Origin: an uncultured Acetatifactor sp.
GTDB taxonomy: Bacteria; Bacillota; Clostridia; Lachnospirales; Lachnospiraceae
NCBI GenBank assembly: GCA_910585615.1
Contig: CAJUFO010000001.1
Coordinates: forward strand, 124,001 to 188,000
DNA length: 64,000 bases
Direction of reading: 5' to 3'
The notes beneath the pieces are model-generated. The model saw only the letters and a list, made by a program, of their open reading frames with translations, was not told where the DNA came from and did not search any database. The translations under genes were made by a program, and so were the position numbers. Positions 53,654 to 62,569 of the stretch are shown here, one piece after another. Positions within the stretch are counted from its first letter, which is position 1, and every line of letters begins with the position of its first letter.

Positions 53654-54025
53654 TTATGCCAGAGATTTTCTAATTTGAGGGATAGGAATAGTATTCACCC
53701 CCATAGTGGGATAAGTATCCTGATAGCCCAGGAAAGCGCTGCCTCTTACGGAGATATACAGAATACCCTCTAATTACCTACCATGCCTGTGAGTATGGCT
53801 TTTCCACTTTTCGGAATACCTGTCGGGATACGCTACAGCATTTAGGTTTTTGTAACGGGATTTATTAAGCAATGCGGCGGCAAGCCCAATATGGGGCAAA
53901 TAAAACTTTTCAAGAGGATTCTGCTTCGGCCATACTGTCAACCATTTGGAAGTCAGTGGGCTTTCCCGCAGATGGAGAATAATTATTTCATTGGCTTCAT
54001 ATGTCTCACATACGAAAATCTTTCC
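53654..54025 (-). pseudogene. Degenerate minus-strand coding remnant
   Basis: A frame of 124 codons with a single internal TAA (53776-53774). The reading has protein-like composition: GKIFVCETYEANEIIILHLR, LTSKWLTVWPKQNPLEKFYL, KSRYKNLNAVAYPDRYSEKW. No start codon or ribosome binding site is preserved. I do not recognise the family. The rest of 53.6-54.3 kb has no supported gene. A plus-strand stretch ending near 53680 (LTELSQKVAVYMQISGAVLG) also looks coding-like but lacks a start. Confidence 0.35.
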
Positions 54026-54289
54026 CCAACAAGTTGATGAAAACTAAGCGCTTGTACGAATTTCGTTCTAAAGGATGAAATTTCGTTCTATTAGCCGGAA
54101 CACGGCATGAGTATTTATTGCGTCCGGCTCCTGACGGGGCTTATCTGTTTTCCGGACGAAGCTATAGGGGTTCTATTTTGGAACATCCTTGCATGTCAAC
54201 TTGTGGGCATGGCTCTAGTATTTATACATGTTTACACATTTTTATTGCCTCCAATTTATTTTCACAGCTTTTCAAATAATTCGACATTT

Positions 54290-55201
54290 TTATAAATTCA
54301 GATTATTTTTTAGAAGCTGTATATCACTATCTTTATAACAAGGATATAAAGATTGAAACTTGCAAAAATCAATATCATCAATATTATCACAGTCATATAA
54401 GTAAACTAATCTTTTCTTATTTTCCTCAAACCGTCTACATTTCCTAGATAAATTATCAATATCAAAATTAAATCCATCAATATTTTCTCTAACTTCCTCT
54501 ATATAAATAAGGTCAGACAACATATTATCAAGAATATCGTAAACGGTCGGTTTATGGCGTATTTGATTGATTGATATGTTATTTCTCAATTTAGATAGCG
54601 TTTCGTTTATAGAGAGCAATAACACATTTGCCATTTTTTTAACCGGAACAAGGCCAGCAGCAGTTCCATATTCATCTCGCAATGTAATATTTCTATTTTC
54701 CATTTTCGGAACGTCGCACTCATCATATGATTTTATATTCTGACTAGATAATACATATTGAGGTATTAAACGGAATAATTCAAGTTTATCATCAATGTAG
54801 TTATCCTTTTCAAGTAGAAAATTTATAGTGCTTACTATAAATGAAAAATAAGAGGAATTACTGTTAGCTATTGCATTAACAGCATCTTCAGAAAGTCCAG
54901 TGTAATTACAAATAAAATGCAAATCATGATTTACTTCTTTTTCAATACCGAGCAGATAATCAGAACTACAATTACATTTCTCGCAAATTTTTTTTAATAC
55001 AGGAATAGGTATTGAATCTTCACTACGTTCCCAATTATATACGTTCTTATATTTGCTATCGTCATCAATGCCTATATTGCCATATAGAAAATTGTAGAAA
55101 TCAACTCTACCAGATGGACTATTAAACCCTAGATTCTTTCTTAATTCTTGAATACGCCCTCCAATTGCACTTAATGGAAATTCCTTTTCTTTTTTAGCCA
55201 T
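54290..55201 (-). CDS. XRE-type helix-turn-helix protein, likely element repressor
   Basis: 303 residues from MAKKEKEFPLSAIGGRIQEL; GGAGGG precedes the ATG. Residues 12-80 form an atypical HTH: RIQELRKNLGFNS, a short insertion, then VYNWERSEDSIPIPVLKKIC and CNCSSDYLLGIE. The C-terminal ~200 residues are helical without a recognised domain. The gene is divergent from the excisionase-like and primase genes, and a perfect palindrome lies in the shared control region, the classical arrangement of a phage/ICE repressor. Confidence 0.8.
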   Translation of the reverse strand: MAKKEKEFPLSAIGGRIQELRKNLGFNSPSGRVDFYNFLYGNIGIDDDSKYKNVYNWERSEDSIPIPVLKKICEKCNCSSDYLLGIEKEVNHDLHFICNYTGLSEDAVNAIANSNSSYFSFIVSTINFLLEKDNYIDDKLELFRLIPQYVLSSQNIKSYDECDVPKMENRNITLRDEYGTAAGLVPVKKMANVLLLSINETLSKLRNNISINQIRHKPTVYDILDNMLSDLIYIEEVRENIDGFNFDIDNLSRKCRRFEENKKRLVYLYDCDNIDDIDFCKFQSLYPCYKDSDIQLLKNNLNL

Positions 55202-55225
55202 AATATCCCTCCGAAAATGAAAATT

Positions 55226-55246
55226 AAAAGAAATGACATTTCTTTT
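55226..55246. promoter_or_regulatory. Operator-like palindrome in the divergent control region
   Basis: AAAAGAAAT and ATTTCTTTT form a perfect inverted repeat around GAC. It lies 25 bases upstream of the XRE start codon and 71 bases before the excisionase-like gene. Confidence 0.65.
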
Positions 55247-55316
55247 ATAGTACCATATAATATGTATTAAAGCAAGACATAGATGAATCACACAAAACAA
55301 GACAGGAGGTAACAAA

Positions 55317-55517
55317 ATGAAAAATAAACTATGCAAAACGATTATTTATAGTAATACTATCGCAGTGGATACAATGGGATTAATGCAAGCCTTAAACTGT
55401 GGCAGAGTTACAGCTGTAAAAATAGGTACAGATGCAGGCGCAAAAATACAGATTGGCAAAAGGGTGCTTTGGAGCATGTCTAAAATACGCAAATTTGTTG
55501 ATGAGTTGGCAGAGTAG
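55317..55517 (+). CDS. Small excisionase-like DNA-binding protein
   Basis: 66 residues; AGGAGG lies before the ATG. MGLMQALNCGRVTAVKIGTD, then AKIQIGKRVLWSMSKIRKFV, follows the winged-helix pattern of excisionases and DUF6462-like proteins (recognition helix, then a basic wing and a lysine/arginine-rich helix). Family knowledge: such proteins direct excision or activate transcription in integrated elements. It begins the rightward operon, opposite the XRE repressor. Confidence 0.65.
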   Translation: MKNKLCKTIIYSNTIAVDTMGLMQALNCGRVTAVKIGTDAGAKIQIGKRVLWSMSKIRKFVDELAE

Positions 55518-55531
55518 ACGGAGGTGGACGA

Positions 55532-55732
55532 ATGACCGTTACAACAATCGTAATGGCAATTGCCAATTATAATCAGAAAATTAGTGCCTATGAACACAAG
55601 CTTGACTGTATGCAACCGGCATTCTTATATGATTATGATGAAATAGATACGGTAGAGCGTAATCTGTATGAAGCTATTGCCTGTCGGGATTCATTGATAG
55701 ACATGCTGATTGGCGGTGGTGGCGGACGATGA
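55532..55732 (+). CDS. Small helical protein of unknown function
   Basis: 66 residues starting MTVTTIVMAIANYNQKISAY behind GGAGGTG. Predicted to be two helices with a glycine-rich end (GGGGGR). Its stop overlaps the primase start (ATGA), so it is translationally coupled to it and may assist replication. No family recognised. Confidence 0.6.
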   Translation: MTVTTIVMAIANYNQKISAYEHKLDCMQPAFLYDYDEIDTVERNLYEAIACRDSLIDMLIGGGGGR

Positions 55733-57948
55733 CAAATGAGGATGTATTCCGGTTTATCCTATCGCATTACAAAGCAATAAGGACAGTAGGTGGAGAAGCA
55801 CATTGCATATGCCCTATACATGGAGACAACAAGCCATCACTTCATATTGCGATGGGTAGCAAAAAAGTAATATTGGACTGCAAGGCGGGGTGTGATTATA
55901 AGGATGTTTTGTCCGCAGTAGGGTTGAAACCGGAACAGTTGTATTATGACCATCATAATAAGGATAAGCTAGGAGCCAGCAAGCAGTATGTGAGCAAAAC
56001 ACAATATTACTACCGAAAGAACTGTGAGGGCGAGTATCCATACCGCAGAATCGATACAGGACAGATTACGCATTATAAATACAGACTGCCTGGCAAGAAT
56101 TTCAAGCAAGGCTATGACAAGGACGGTATATGGGTAAATAGCCTAAAAGATATTGATACATCGTTATCCATTTTCTGCAACGGTGATATCTTAAGATTGA
56201 AACAGATTGCTGAACAGGGTGGGGCTGTATATTATTTTGAGGGTGAAAAGGACTGCATCAATGGCGGCAGACATGGATTGCTTGGTTTTACCTGTGGAAG
56301 TAGCGGTGATTGGGAGCATCGTAGGAAAGTATTTAGCTATATAAAAAGCACAGAATTAATCATATTTGCGGACAATGATGAAAATAATAGCGGGGTTAAC
56401 AGTGCAAACAAACTGAAACAGTATTTTGATTCGTTGGGGACTGGGAAAGCAACAATAGTAATTCCTACGAAAGGTATGAATATCAAAGGTGGAGACTTTA
56501 GTGATTATATGTCAAGTCATACCAAAGAGGAATTGTTGAAACAGATTGAAGATGCGTCTGCTGAGGTGAACAAGGAGACCGTTACAAAAAAAGCTGTCGT
56601 AGGCTATCCTGTTCCCGATGTATTGCAGATGCTTGCTTATAAAGTTGACTATGATCGGGACGGAAACGAAAAGAGCCGGAAGATATTGCAGACAGTCCGT
56701 AATTTTGAAATTATCATGGAGAATGATGGTCGCTTTGCCGGGAAAATCAAGTTTGACGAGTTTGCACAGCAAGCATGTCTTATGGGCGATGTGCCATGGG
56801 AGATAAAAAACAATTATCGTGCGTGGAGCAGCCATGATGATTCTGCATTGTTCTCTATTTTGCAATCAGATTATGGAATGAAAAGCAGAAACGATTATTT
56901 CGATGCTTTGAAAAATGTCTCCATGAGAAATAAATTTCATCCGGTAAGAAATTTGCTTGATTCTCTGAAATGGGACGAGCACGAAAACATCCGGCGGTTG
57001 CTTGTGGAATATCTGGGTGTTGAGGATACGGAGTATGCCTATCAGGTTATGCGGTTGTGGATGTTAGGCGGCGTTGCAAGGGTCTACCAGCCAGGATGCA
57101 AATTTGATTACACCCTAATTTTACAGGGGCGACAGGGCATAGGGAAAAGCACTTTTTTGCAATTACTGGCAATGAATGATGATTGGTTCAATGATTCTCT
57201 TGACAGTTTGGACTCTGATAAGGCGGCGCAATCTTTAATGGGAAGCTGGATTATAGAATTGGCAGAACTTAAGAGTCTTGCGAGGACTGCGGGCGGTGTC
57301 GATTCCGTGAAAAGGTTTTTGACGGCAACGCAAGACAAGTACAGAGTGCCTTATGAGCGGAGGGCGGATGTGTTTCTGCGGCAGTGCGTATTTGCGGGAA
57401 CTACAAATAAAAGCGATTTTTTACAAGATGAAACGGGGAACCGCCGATTTCTGATTGTCCAGACAGGAGTAAATGAGCCAAAGAAAAGTTTGTTCGCACC
57501 TACTGCCATGGAAGATATAAAGGCTGCTTGGGCACAAGCGGTACATATCTGGAAAGCAGAAAGGCCACCGTTGGTATTGCCGGATTTCTGCAGAGAAGAA
57601 GCGCGGCAGCTCCAGGAGGACAGTATGGCGGATGATGGCAAGATTGGTATCATAACGGACTATCTGGAAGGGAAACAAAGGACATGTGCGCTTGAGATAT
57701 GGCAGGAGGCCCTGAACGAGAGCGGGAGGCCACAGAAGTGGCAAGCGTCTGAAATCATCAATATTGTTCTGGCGATACCGGGATGGGAGCGCGTAAAGAG
57801 TCCCACACGGTATGGGAAGTATGGACAGCAGAAACTGTTACAAAAGAGGGCTACCAACTTGTATACCAACTCTCCAAAAAGTAGCTACCAAATGGACGGA
57901 TTTATACAAGTGGACGCAGAAAGCCAGATGGAGATACCATTTGATTAG
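55729..57948 (+). CDS. Primase-helicase: CHC2 zinc finger, Toprim and VirE/VapE-type ATPase
   Basis: 739 residues. N-terminus: CHC2-like zinc finger (EAHCICPIHGDNKPSLHI and LDCKAGCDY). A Toprim domain follows at about 165-250 (YYFEGEKDCINGGRHGLLGF; LIIFADNDENNSG). The C-terminal half is the VirE/VapE superfamily 3-like helicase with Walker A LQGRQGIGKST, WIIELAELKSL and FAGTTNKSDFLQDETGNRRF. Family knowledge: such fusions prime and unwind DNA for replication of phages, satellites and ICEs. Iteron-like repeats begin inside the 3' end and continue downstream, marking a likely origin. Confidence 0.92.
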   Translation: MTNEDVFRFILSHYKAIRTVGGEAHCICPIHGDNKPSLHIAMGSKKVILDCKAGCDYKDVLSAVGLKPEQLYYDHHNKDKLGASKQYVSKTQYYYRKNCEGEYPYRRIDTGQITHYKYRLPGKNFKQGYDKDGIWVNSLKDIDTSLSIFCNGDILRLKQIAEQGGAVYYFEGEKDCINGGRHGLLGFTCGSSGDWEHRRKVFSYIKSTELIIFADNDENNSGVNSANKLKQYFDSLGTGKATIVIPTKGMNIKGGDFSDYMSSHTKEELLKQIEDASAEVNKETVTKKAVVGYPVPDVLQMLAYKVDYDRDGNEKSRKILQTVRNFEIIMENDGRFAGKIKFDEFAQQACLMGDVPWEIKNNYRAWSSHDDSALFSILQSDYGMKSRNDYFDALKNVSMRNKFHPVRNLLDSLKWDEHENIRRLLVEYLGVEDTEYAYQVMRLWMLGGVARVYQPGCKFDYTLILQGRQGIGKSTFLQLLAMNDDWFNDSLDSLDSDKAAQSLMGSWIIELAELKSLARTAGGVDSVKRFLTATQDKYRVPYERRADVFLRQCVFAGTTNKSDFLQDETGNRRFLIVQTGVNEPKKSLFAPTAMEDIKAAWAQAVHIWKAERPPLVLPDFCREEARQLQEDSMADDGKIGIITDYLEGKQRTCALEIWQEALNESGRPQKWQASEIINIVLAIPGWERVKSPTRYGKYGQQKLLQKRATNLYTNSPKSSYQMDGFIQVDAESQMEIPFD

Positions 57949-58137
57949 AGAAAATGAGAGTTGGTAGCCGACTTGGTAGCATGATGGTAGCTGCTCTAAA
58001 CCCTTGATTTTCCTATATTTATACTATAACTACTAAGGCTACTAAGAAATCAAAGAGTTATAAATATATAAAAAATAGTGGATATATAAAGGGGAAAGGG
58101 ATTGTTGAAAAAAGTGGTAGTCTTGGTAACTTGGTAG
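57850..58137. other. Iteron-like repeats and AT-rich stretch, possible replication origin
   Basis: TGGTAGC occurs at 57962, 57974 and 57985 (12 and 11 bp apart), and TGGTAG again at 58115 and 58132. The inverse GCTACCA occurs at 57850 and 57884 inside the primase-helicase gene. Between 58000 and 58090 the sequence is almost purely A and T. Repeats on a helical turn next to an AT-rich segment and a primase gene suggest an origin. Confidence 0.5.
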
Positions 58138-58241
58138 AAGATAATGAAAAACAGAATTTTTGTAATCGAATTTCAAATTATCAATTTGAAGATAAGATGA
58201 TACTTTTTTGCAACGGAAATTTAGAAAGTGAGGTATCAATT

Positions 58242-58469
58242 ATGTCAGTAACAGATTTGAAAAAAGTCTACGGAATGTTCACATCCGCATGGAAGTTGTT
58301 CAAAGAGTATGCGGATATATGGCAAATGGAAAGCGAAAAGTGGGAGCAGCTAGTCAATGAATCCGACAAGATAGCGCAGTCATATGGAAATTGTAGGCTT
58401 GCCAGAGATTTGCTATCTGCAGCTGTTGGCGAGTTAGAGCGTCGGAGCAAGGAGGTACAGAATCCATGA
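58242..58469 (+). CDS. Small protein of unknown function, 75 residues
   Basis: Starts MSVTDLKKVYGMFTSAWKLF at 58242 (GTGAGG upstream); longer in-frame starts lack a binding site. All-helical and charged, with a heptad-like pattern over most of its length. It overlaps the ERCC4-type nuclease gene by four bases (ATGA), so the two are co-translated. No known family recognised. Confidence 0.6.
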   Translation: MSVTDLKKVYGMFTSAWKLFKEYADIWQMESEKWEQLVNESDKIAQSYGNCRLARDLLSAAVGELERRSKEVQNP

Positions 58470-58987
58470 GGAAATACAAATTTTCAGTAGAAGATATCAA
58501 AAGATTGCTTAAGCAGATAGTCATTCTGGTTGACAGCAGAGAAAAGAAAAACTCCCACATACTGGAATACTTCGAGAAGAACGGTATCGCATACCGGAAA
58601 GAAAAACTGGAATACGGCGATTATACGTTCTTGATTCCGACAACAGACGGGGACATATACTTCCATCGGGACTGTGTGCTTGAAAGAAAGGCATCACTGG
58701 AAGAATTGAGCGGAAATCTTGCACAGGAGCGAGAACGGTTCGAAAAAGAATTCCTAAAGGCCGGGAATGACGGTGCAAAGACATACCTGATGGTGGAGGC
58801 TCCCGGTGGTTACAGCGACATTATTGCGCACCGCTACAAGACAGAGTTCGCCCCTACTGCCTATATGGCATCTTTGAAAACGTGGGAGCATCGATTTGGA
58901 TGTAATGTGCAGTTTATAAGTCCTGAATATAGTGGCTACTATATATACAGCACGTTTGTTTATTTTGCGAGGGAGGTGTTGAAGTGA
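58466..58987 (+). CDS. ERCC4-domain nuclease
   Basis: 173 residues with the XPF/ERCC4 nuclease motif: IVILVDSREKKNSHILEYFE, LEYGDYTF and the catalytic ERKAS segment (VLERKASLEELSGNL). GAKTYLMVEAPGGYSDI continues the fold. It lacks the helix-hairpin-helix tail of XPF, as in phage and ICE homologues. It probably acts on branched or single-stranded DNA during replication or recombination of the element. Confidence 0.88.
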   Translation: MRKYKFSVEDIKRLLKQIVILVDSREKKNSHILEYFEKNGIAYRKEKLEYGDYTFLIPTTDGDIYFHRDCVLERKASLEELSGNLAQERERFEKEFLKAGNDGAKTYLMVEAPGGYSDIIAHRYKTEFAPTAYMASLKTWEHRFGCNVQFISPEYSGYYIYSTFVYFAREVLK

Positions 58988-59565
58988 TGAACACAGAAAC
59001 AGCAGTAAATGGAGTTGAAGTATACACAAACAAACTTTATCAGTTGACGGACGAATACATAAGAGAGCGACTTAATGGGGATGAAGAGAAAGTCAACAGC
59101 AATTTCAGGGACTTGATATTTTACTTGGCGGACAGAATAAGTAAGCCGGATAATGACAACATAGAGGAACTGGATGCGATGTTTTCAGCATTTACCAGAC
59201 TATGCGCCAGATATGGGCGACTGCCTACGTTGGAAGCGTTCTCATGGCTTGTGGGGATTGACAGGAACACTTTTACGGACTGGCGGGAGGGACGGTATAG
59301 ACTAAGTACCGCGCATGGTAGCACGGTCAAAAAATGGCTTGATATCTGCAAAGGGTTTGTGGTTGATGAATTGAGTAACTGCAAGATTGCAAACCCGAAC
59401 CTGATATTTACCGCAAAAGCGGCTTATTATATGCGAGAAACCGCTCCTATTCCGGCGGAGCCTCAAAGCAGAATTTCGTCCCAGACCCCGGAGGAAATAG
59501 CACAAAAATACGGTATATTGTATAAAGATACATGTGAAATTGATTTACCAGAGGTTCCAGACTAA
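58987..59565 (+). CDS. Putative HTH protein of the mobile element
   Basis: 192 residues; ATG at 58987 shares one base with the preceding stop and follows GGGAGGTG. Around residues 75-110 the segment LPTLEAFSWLVGIDRNTFTD, then WREGRYR, looks like a helix-turn-helix, reminiscent of small terminase subunits and element-encoded regulators. The C-terminus is Pro/Ser-rich. Exact role unknown; its position at the end of the replication block fits a DNA-binding protein. Confidence 0.55.
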   Translation: MNTETAVNGVEVYTNKLYQLTDEYIRERLNGDEEKVNSNFRDLIFYLADRISKPDNDNIEELDAMFSAFTRLCARYGRLPTLEAFSWLVGIDRNTFTDWREGRYRLSTAHGSTVKKWLDICKGFVVDELSNCKIANPNLIFTAKAAYYMRETAPIPAEPQSRISSQTPEEIAQKYGILYKDTCEIDLPEVPD

Positions 59566-59866
59566 TTTTTCGTGAAATTGCACAAAGAATATGGATAACC
59601 ATTTCAAGGCGTAACTTTAAGAAAGCCAGTATTTATGCGGGTTTGCGGGCTTTTGGGAAGCAAGACTTCGTATAATAAATAATTTTGCGAATAGTTGTAA
59701 TAACGAAACGGATATACGAAACAAACCAGTAGTAAAGCATGGCGGTAGGGGTTTTTGGAAACAAACACATGTTCTCTACTAAGCTACTTCCGTAAATTTT
59801 TAAAGAAAAAGCCCTATCTGAAAATCAAAAAAATAATAAAAAGGCATTTGCCAGAAAGAGGTAATC
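59566..59866. other. Gene-free stretch with second copy of the left-end repeat
   Basis: About 300 bases without a gene. The segment 59620-59656 matches 30 of 37 bases of the left-end site at 53424-53460, including CCAGTATTTATGCGG, and is flanked by AAAGCC and GGGCTTT arms. It may be an internal recombination site between two element modules. Confidence 0.5.
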
Positions 59867-60145
59867 ATGGATATTTTAAACAGCCTGGCCGCAAGGCACA
59901 AGAGCGGCATTTTCGCACTAAAGATTCTTGAAATAAAAGAAGATGGGAGAGCGGTGGTAAAGCATCCCCTGAAAAAGAACACTTGTGTTTTGTTATCTGT
60001 GCCGGATTCAGGATTTTGCGAACCGGGATTGTATATAGATGTGCAATTCATCCCCAATGATGAATTCATGCCAAAGTACAAGGCGGTATACCAGGGCATA
60101 ACGCTGCCGGAGTTTGTGCCGGAGGATGGAGCAGAAATTTATTGA
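59867..60145 (+). CDS. Hypothetical protein, 92 residues
   Basis: Starts MDILNSLAARHKSGIFALKI with AGAGG five bases before the ATG. Beta-rich pattern (ALKILEIKEDGRAVVKH; CVLLSVPDSGF) suggests a small barrel. The AGAGGTAA leader sequence recurs before the following genes, indicating one translational unit. Function unknown. Confidence 0.6.
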   Translation: MDILNSLAARHKSGIFALKILEIKEDGRAVVKHPLKKNTCVLLSVPDSGFCEPGLYIDVQFIPNDEFMPKYKAVYQGITLPEFVPEDGAEIY

Positions 60146-60175
60146 TAGGCGAGAAGCCGGAAAGAAGAGGTAAAC

Positions 60176-61228
60176 ATGAAAAAAGAGTATGACGTATTCA
60201 GTGTTGCAAAAGTGTGCATGGACACCTACAAAAGCAAATTTGACAGAGCAGCGGCCAAAAGGAAAAAGAGTTTTGAGGACTTGAATAAAAACTATGTCCC
60301 CGGCTCCCCGGTATTCATTGCAGAGCGAGACAAAATTACTCCAACATATAAAGCAGAGGTTGAAGCCGCCAGAGGTGAAGCCCTGAAAGCGTTTGAGGAC
60401 GCTTTGGAAGAGGCTATTACATGTGAGAGGGCACACGCAACTGTAATTTCTGCCGAAACAACAAGACTAATGAGCGTCCTTGACTGCCTTAAAGATTCCC
60501 CGGTATCGGTTGATGAGTACCAAGCACTGGTTGAAGCGCATGGCGGCAAGTCATATTGGGTGGATAGATTCTTTGAGAAGATAGCCGAAAAGAACGGCAT
60601 TTTTGAAACCGGGGTACAGCCGTCGCTTACTGCAAAACTGGAAGTGCTGAACGAACTGGCGGCAAGCACAAGGGATTGTCTGAATAATTACAATGGCGAG
60701 GATAAAAATTTTCTTGTCACAAGTAGCGAGGGATATATTTTCAAACTGGAGAAGAGATACACCAATGGTTACAGCAATGTCCGCATGAGTGACAAAGAGA
60801 CAGCAAAAAGGTTAGTTGCAAATGCCCTAAACAAAGGGGATTCTTTGGAACGTAGCTGTGCGCTTGCCAATATGCTGCGGACAAGCAAGCCGGATATGCA
60901 GTATGAGATTCTGTCTTTACTGGCAGAAAATAAGCATCCGGCATTATCAGACCCCACAATGAACCTTATCGGGGCGAATGAAGTTATCAATAGATTCCGG
61001 ATAGAGAATTCCCGCGACATTAAAGCAGCAGCGGCGGCAATGGAGAAAGTAAAAGCTGCAAAGTCCCGCCAGGAGTATGCGGGAACCATCTATGACAATT
61101 ATGATAACAGACATTTCAGAAAGAGTATGGAAGAACGGATTGCCGCCACGAAAGACAGCGAACTAAGGGATTGCTATGAAAATGTCAGGGAAATCAAACA
61201 GGAGGAAAGCCAGAAAGCGACAGAATAA
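60176..61228 (+). CDS. Element-encoded helical protein A, paralogous to a gene 0.2 kb downstream
   Basis: 350 residues, largely alpha-helical, with basic and acidic repeats and no membrane segment or signal peptide. It shares order and motifs with the 347-residue protein encoded at 61423-62466: an NYxPGS segment near residue 40, DYWxxR/SYWVDRFFEKIAEKNGI in the centre and a late domain beginning near DKETAKRLVANAL. The two are tandem paralogues of low identity. I do not recognise a family; a structural or DNA-associated role in the element is possible. Confidence 0.65.
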   Translation: MKKEYDVFSVAKVCMDTYKSKFDRAAAKRKKSFEDLNKNYVPGSPVFIAERDKITPTYKAEVEAARGEALKAFEDALEEAITCERAHATVISAETTRLMSVLDCLKDSPVSVDEYQALVEAHGGKSYWVDRFFEKIAEKNGIFETGVQPSLTAKLEVLNELAASTRDCLNNYNGEDKNFLVTSSEGYIFKLEKRYTNGYSNVRMSDKETAKRLVANALNKGDSLERSCALANMLRTSKPDMQYEILSLLAENKHPALSDPTMNLIGANEVINRFRIENSRDIKAAAAAMEKVKAAKSRQEYAGTIYDNYDNRHFRKSMEERIAATKDSELRDCYENVREIKQEESQKATE

Positions 61229-61273
61229 AATTTTAAATAAAAAGCCTATTGGCAGAAAGAAGAGGTAAAAGTT

Positions 61274-61417
61274 TTGGAAGAGAGACGGAGCACAGCACAG
61301 AGCGAAAAGAGCCGGGAGGAAATGCGCCGGGAGATAATGAGCATCCAGGACAGAAAAAAGCGGCATGAAGCAATTGCCAGAAACATGAGTTTATTCACAG
61401 ACAAGAAAGAGAGGTAA
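61274..61417 (+). CDS. Small charged protein, 47 residues, TTG start
   Basis: Between the two paralogues a 47-codon frame starts at TTG (61274) behind AGAAGAGG, the same leader as its neighbours, and ends one base into the next gene. Sequence LEERRSTAQSEKSREEMRRE, later NMSLFTDKKER, is highly charged and helical. Similar short proteins accompany replication or conjugation genes in clostridial elements, to my recollection. Confidence 0.5.
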   Translation: MEERRSTAQSEKSREEMRREIMSIQDRKKRHEAIARNMSLFTDKKER

Positions 61418-61422
61418 TGGCT

Positions 61423-62466
61423 ATGACAATAAATATCGGGATTGTAACAGAGGTTTTAAAATATGAAGCACAGAATTACAAAGAACAGCATGACGCAATC
61501 AAGGCAACGAGAGAGCGGGAGCTGCGGGAGGTAAGGGAAAACTATCAGCCCGGCTCAAAACTGGCAATAGAGAGGGAAAGGCAGATAAATGAAGCTTGTG
61601 ATTCTTCCTTGACGAAACTAAAAGTCAGTGCAGTTGATAGGGCACTGCAAGACGTTGAGGAATTGCGCCAGCAGGAACTTTTCCGTGTGCAGACTGTCAA
61701 CGAACCTCTTCTCGCGAAAGTCCGGGCGATAGCAGACGTGCCCATGACCACGCTTGAACTGAAAGCCTTTGCGGCTAAAATCGGGGCAAAAGGCGATTAC
61801 TGGGCAAGCCGGATGCTTGCGGACATTGCAGAAAAGAATGGGATAGATTTAACTGAAATCGGCATAGAAAGCACATATGACACCAAAATGTCGATTCTTG
61901 ACCAATTAACAGACCAGTTAAACAGCATTTTCAAGCATTACGGAACAAACGACCCTACAGAAAGACCAAAGGTGAATTATCTTTATCTGTCTGATGAAAT
62001 CTGCGAGAGGGCAAAGCAGATGTATGGCGGCAAGATTGGACGCTTAAGCGACAGCCAGAAAGCGGACAAAGCATACTTCACAATAATGACACAGCACACA
62101 GACATCCAAAAGGGCATTGCAATTTCCAATGTCCTGCGGAATGCAAAGGGTGATGTGAAGAACCTGATTCTTTGCCGCCTGGCAGAGGATAGAAATATTT
62201 CCGAAATGGCGGCGGAGTTTTCCGGGCATATGAATGAAATTTCGGAATTCAAGAACGGCAAGGCGGCAGAGTATCGGTTGGCAGAAAAAGCATTGCAGAA
62301 TATCCGCAAAGTAAAGGACAGGGCGGCAATAGAGAATATAGCAACAGAATATTCGGATAACGAATTTTTCGGCGAAATGTTCAAAAAAGAAAAAAAGCAG
62401 AATTTTGCCCTGGCAGAAATATTGAGCGGGGAGCCGGTTCAGGATCCGGACGGCGAAACAGAATAG
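61423..62466 (+). CDS. Element-encoded helical protein B, paralogue of the gene at 60176-61228
   Basis: 347 residues from MTINIGIVTEVLKYEAQN; ATG at 61423 has AGAGAGG 8 nt upstream, while the ATG at 61417 is too close to it. Motifs shared with the upstream paralogue: ENYQPGSKLAIERERQI, GDYWASRMLADIAEKNGI, and a C-terminal domain with IAISNVLRNAKGD versus CALANMLRTSKPD. No membrane segments. Function unknown; conservation of two divergent copies suggests they form a hetero-oligomer. Confidence 0.65.
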   Translation: MTINIGIVTEVLKYEAQNYKEQHDAIKATRERELREVRENYQPGSKLAIERERQINEACDSSLTKLKVSAVDRALQDVEELRQQELFRVQTVNEPLLAKVRAIADVPMTTLELKAFAAKIGAKGDYWASRMLADIAEKNGIDLTEIGIESTYDTKMSILDQLTDQLNSIFKHYGTNDPTERPKVNYLYLSDEICERAKQMYGGKIGRLSDSQKADKAYFTIMTQHTDIQKGIAISNVLRNAKGDVKNLILCRLAEDRNISEMAAEFSGHMNEISEFKNGKAAEYRLAEKALQNIRKVKDRAAIENIATEYSDNEFFGEMFKKEKKQNFALAEILSGEPVQDPDGETE

Positions 62467-62484
62467 ATTTATCTGAAAAAAGAA

Positions 62485-62520
62485 AAAGGGAAGTATTCTT
62501 CAGACGTGACACTTCCCTTT
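62485..62520 (+). terminator. Perfect stem-loop between paralogue B and the sigma factor
   Basis: AAAGGGAAGT (62485-62494) pairs with ACTTCCCTTT (62511-62520) around 16 bases. No U-run follows, so termination may be partial. Confidence 0.55.
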
Positions 62521-62569
62521 ACCGCATTGCGCCTACTCCAATTATATCAGAAAGTAGGTGCAATGCAAT

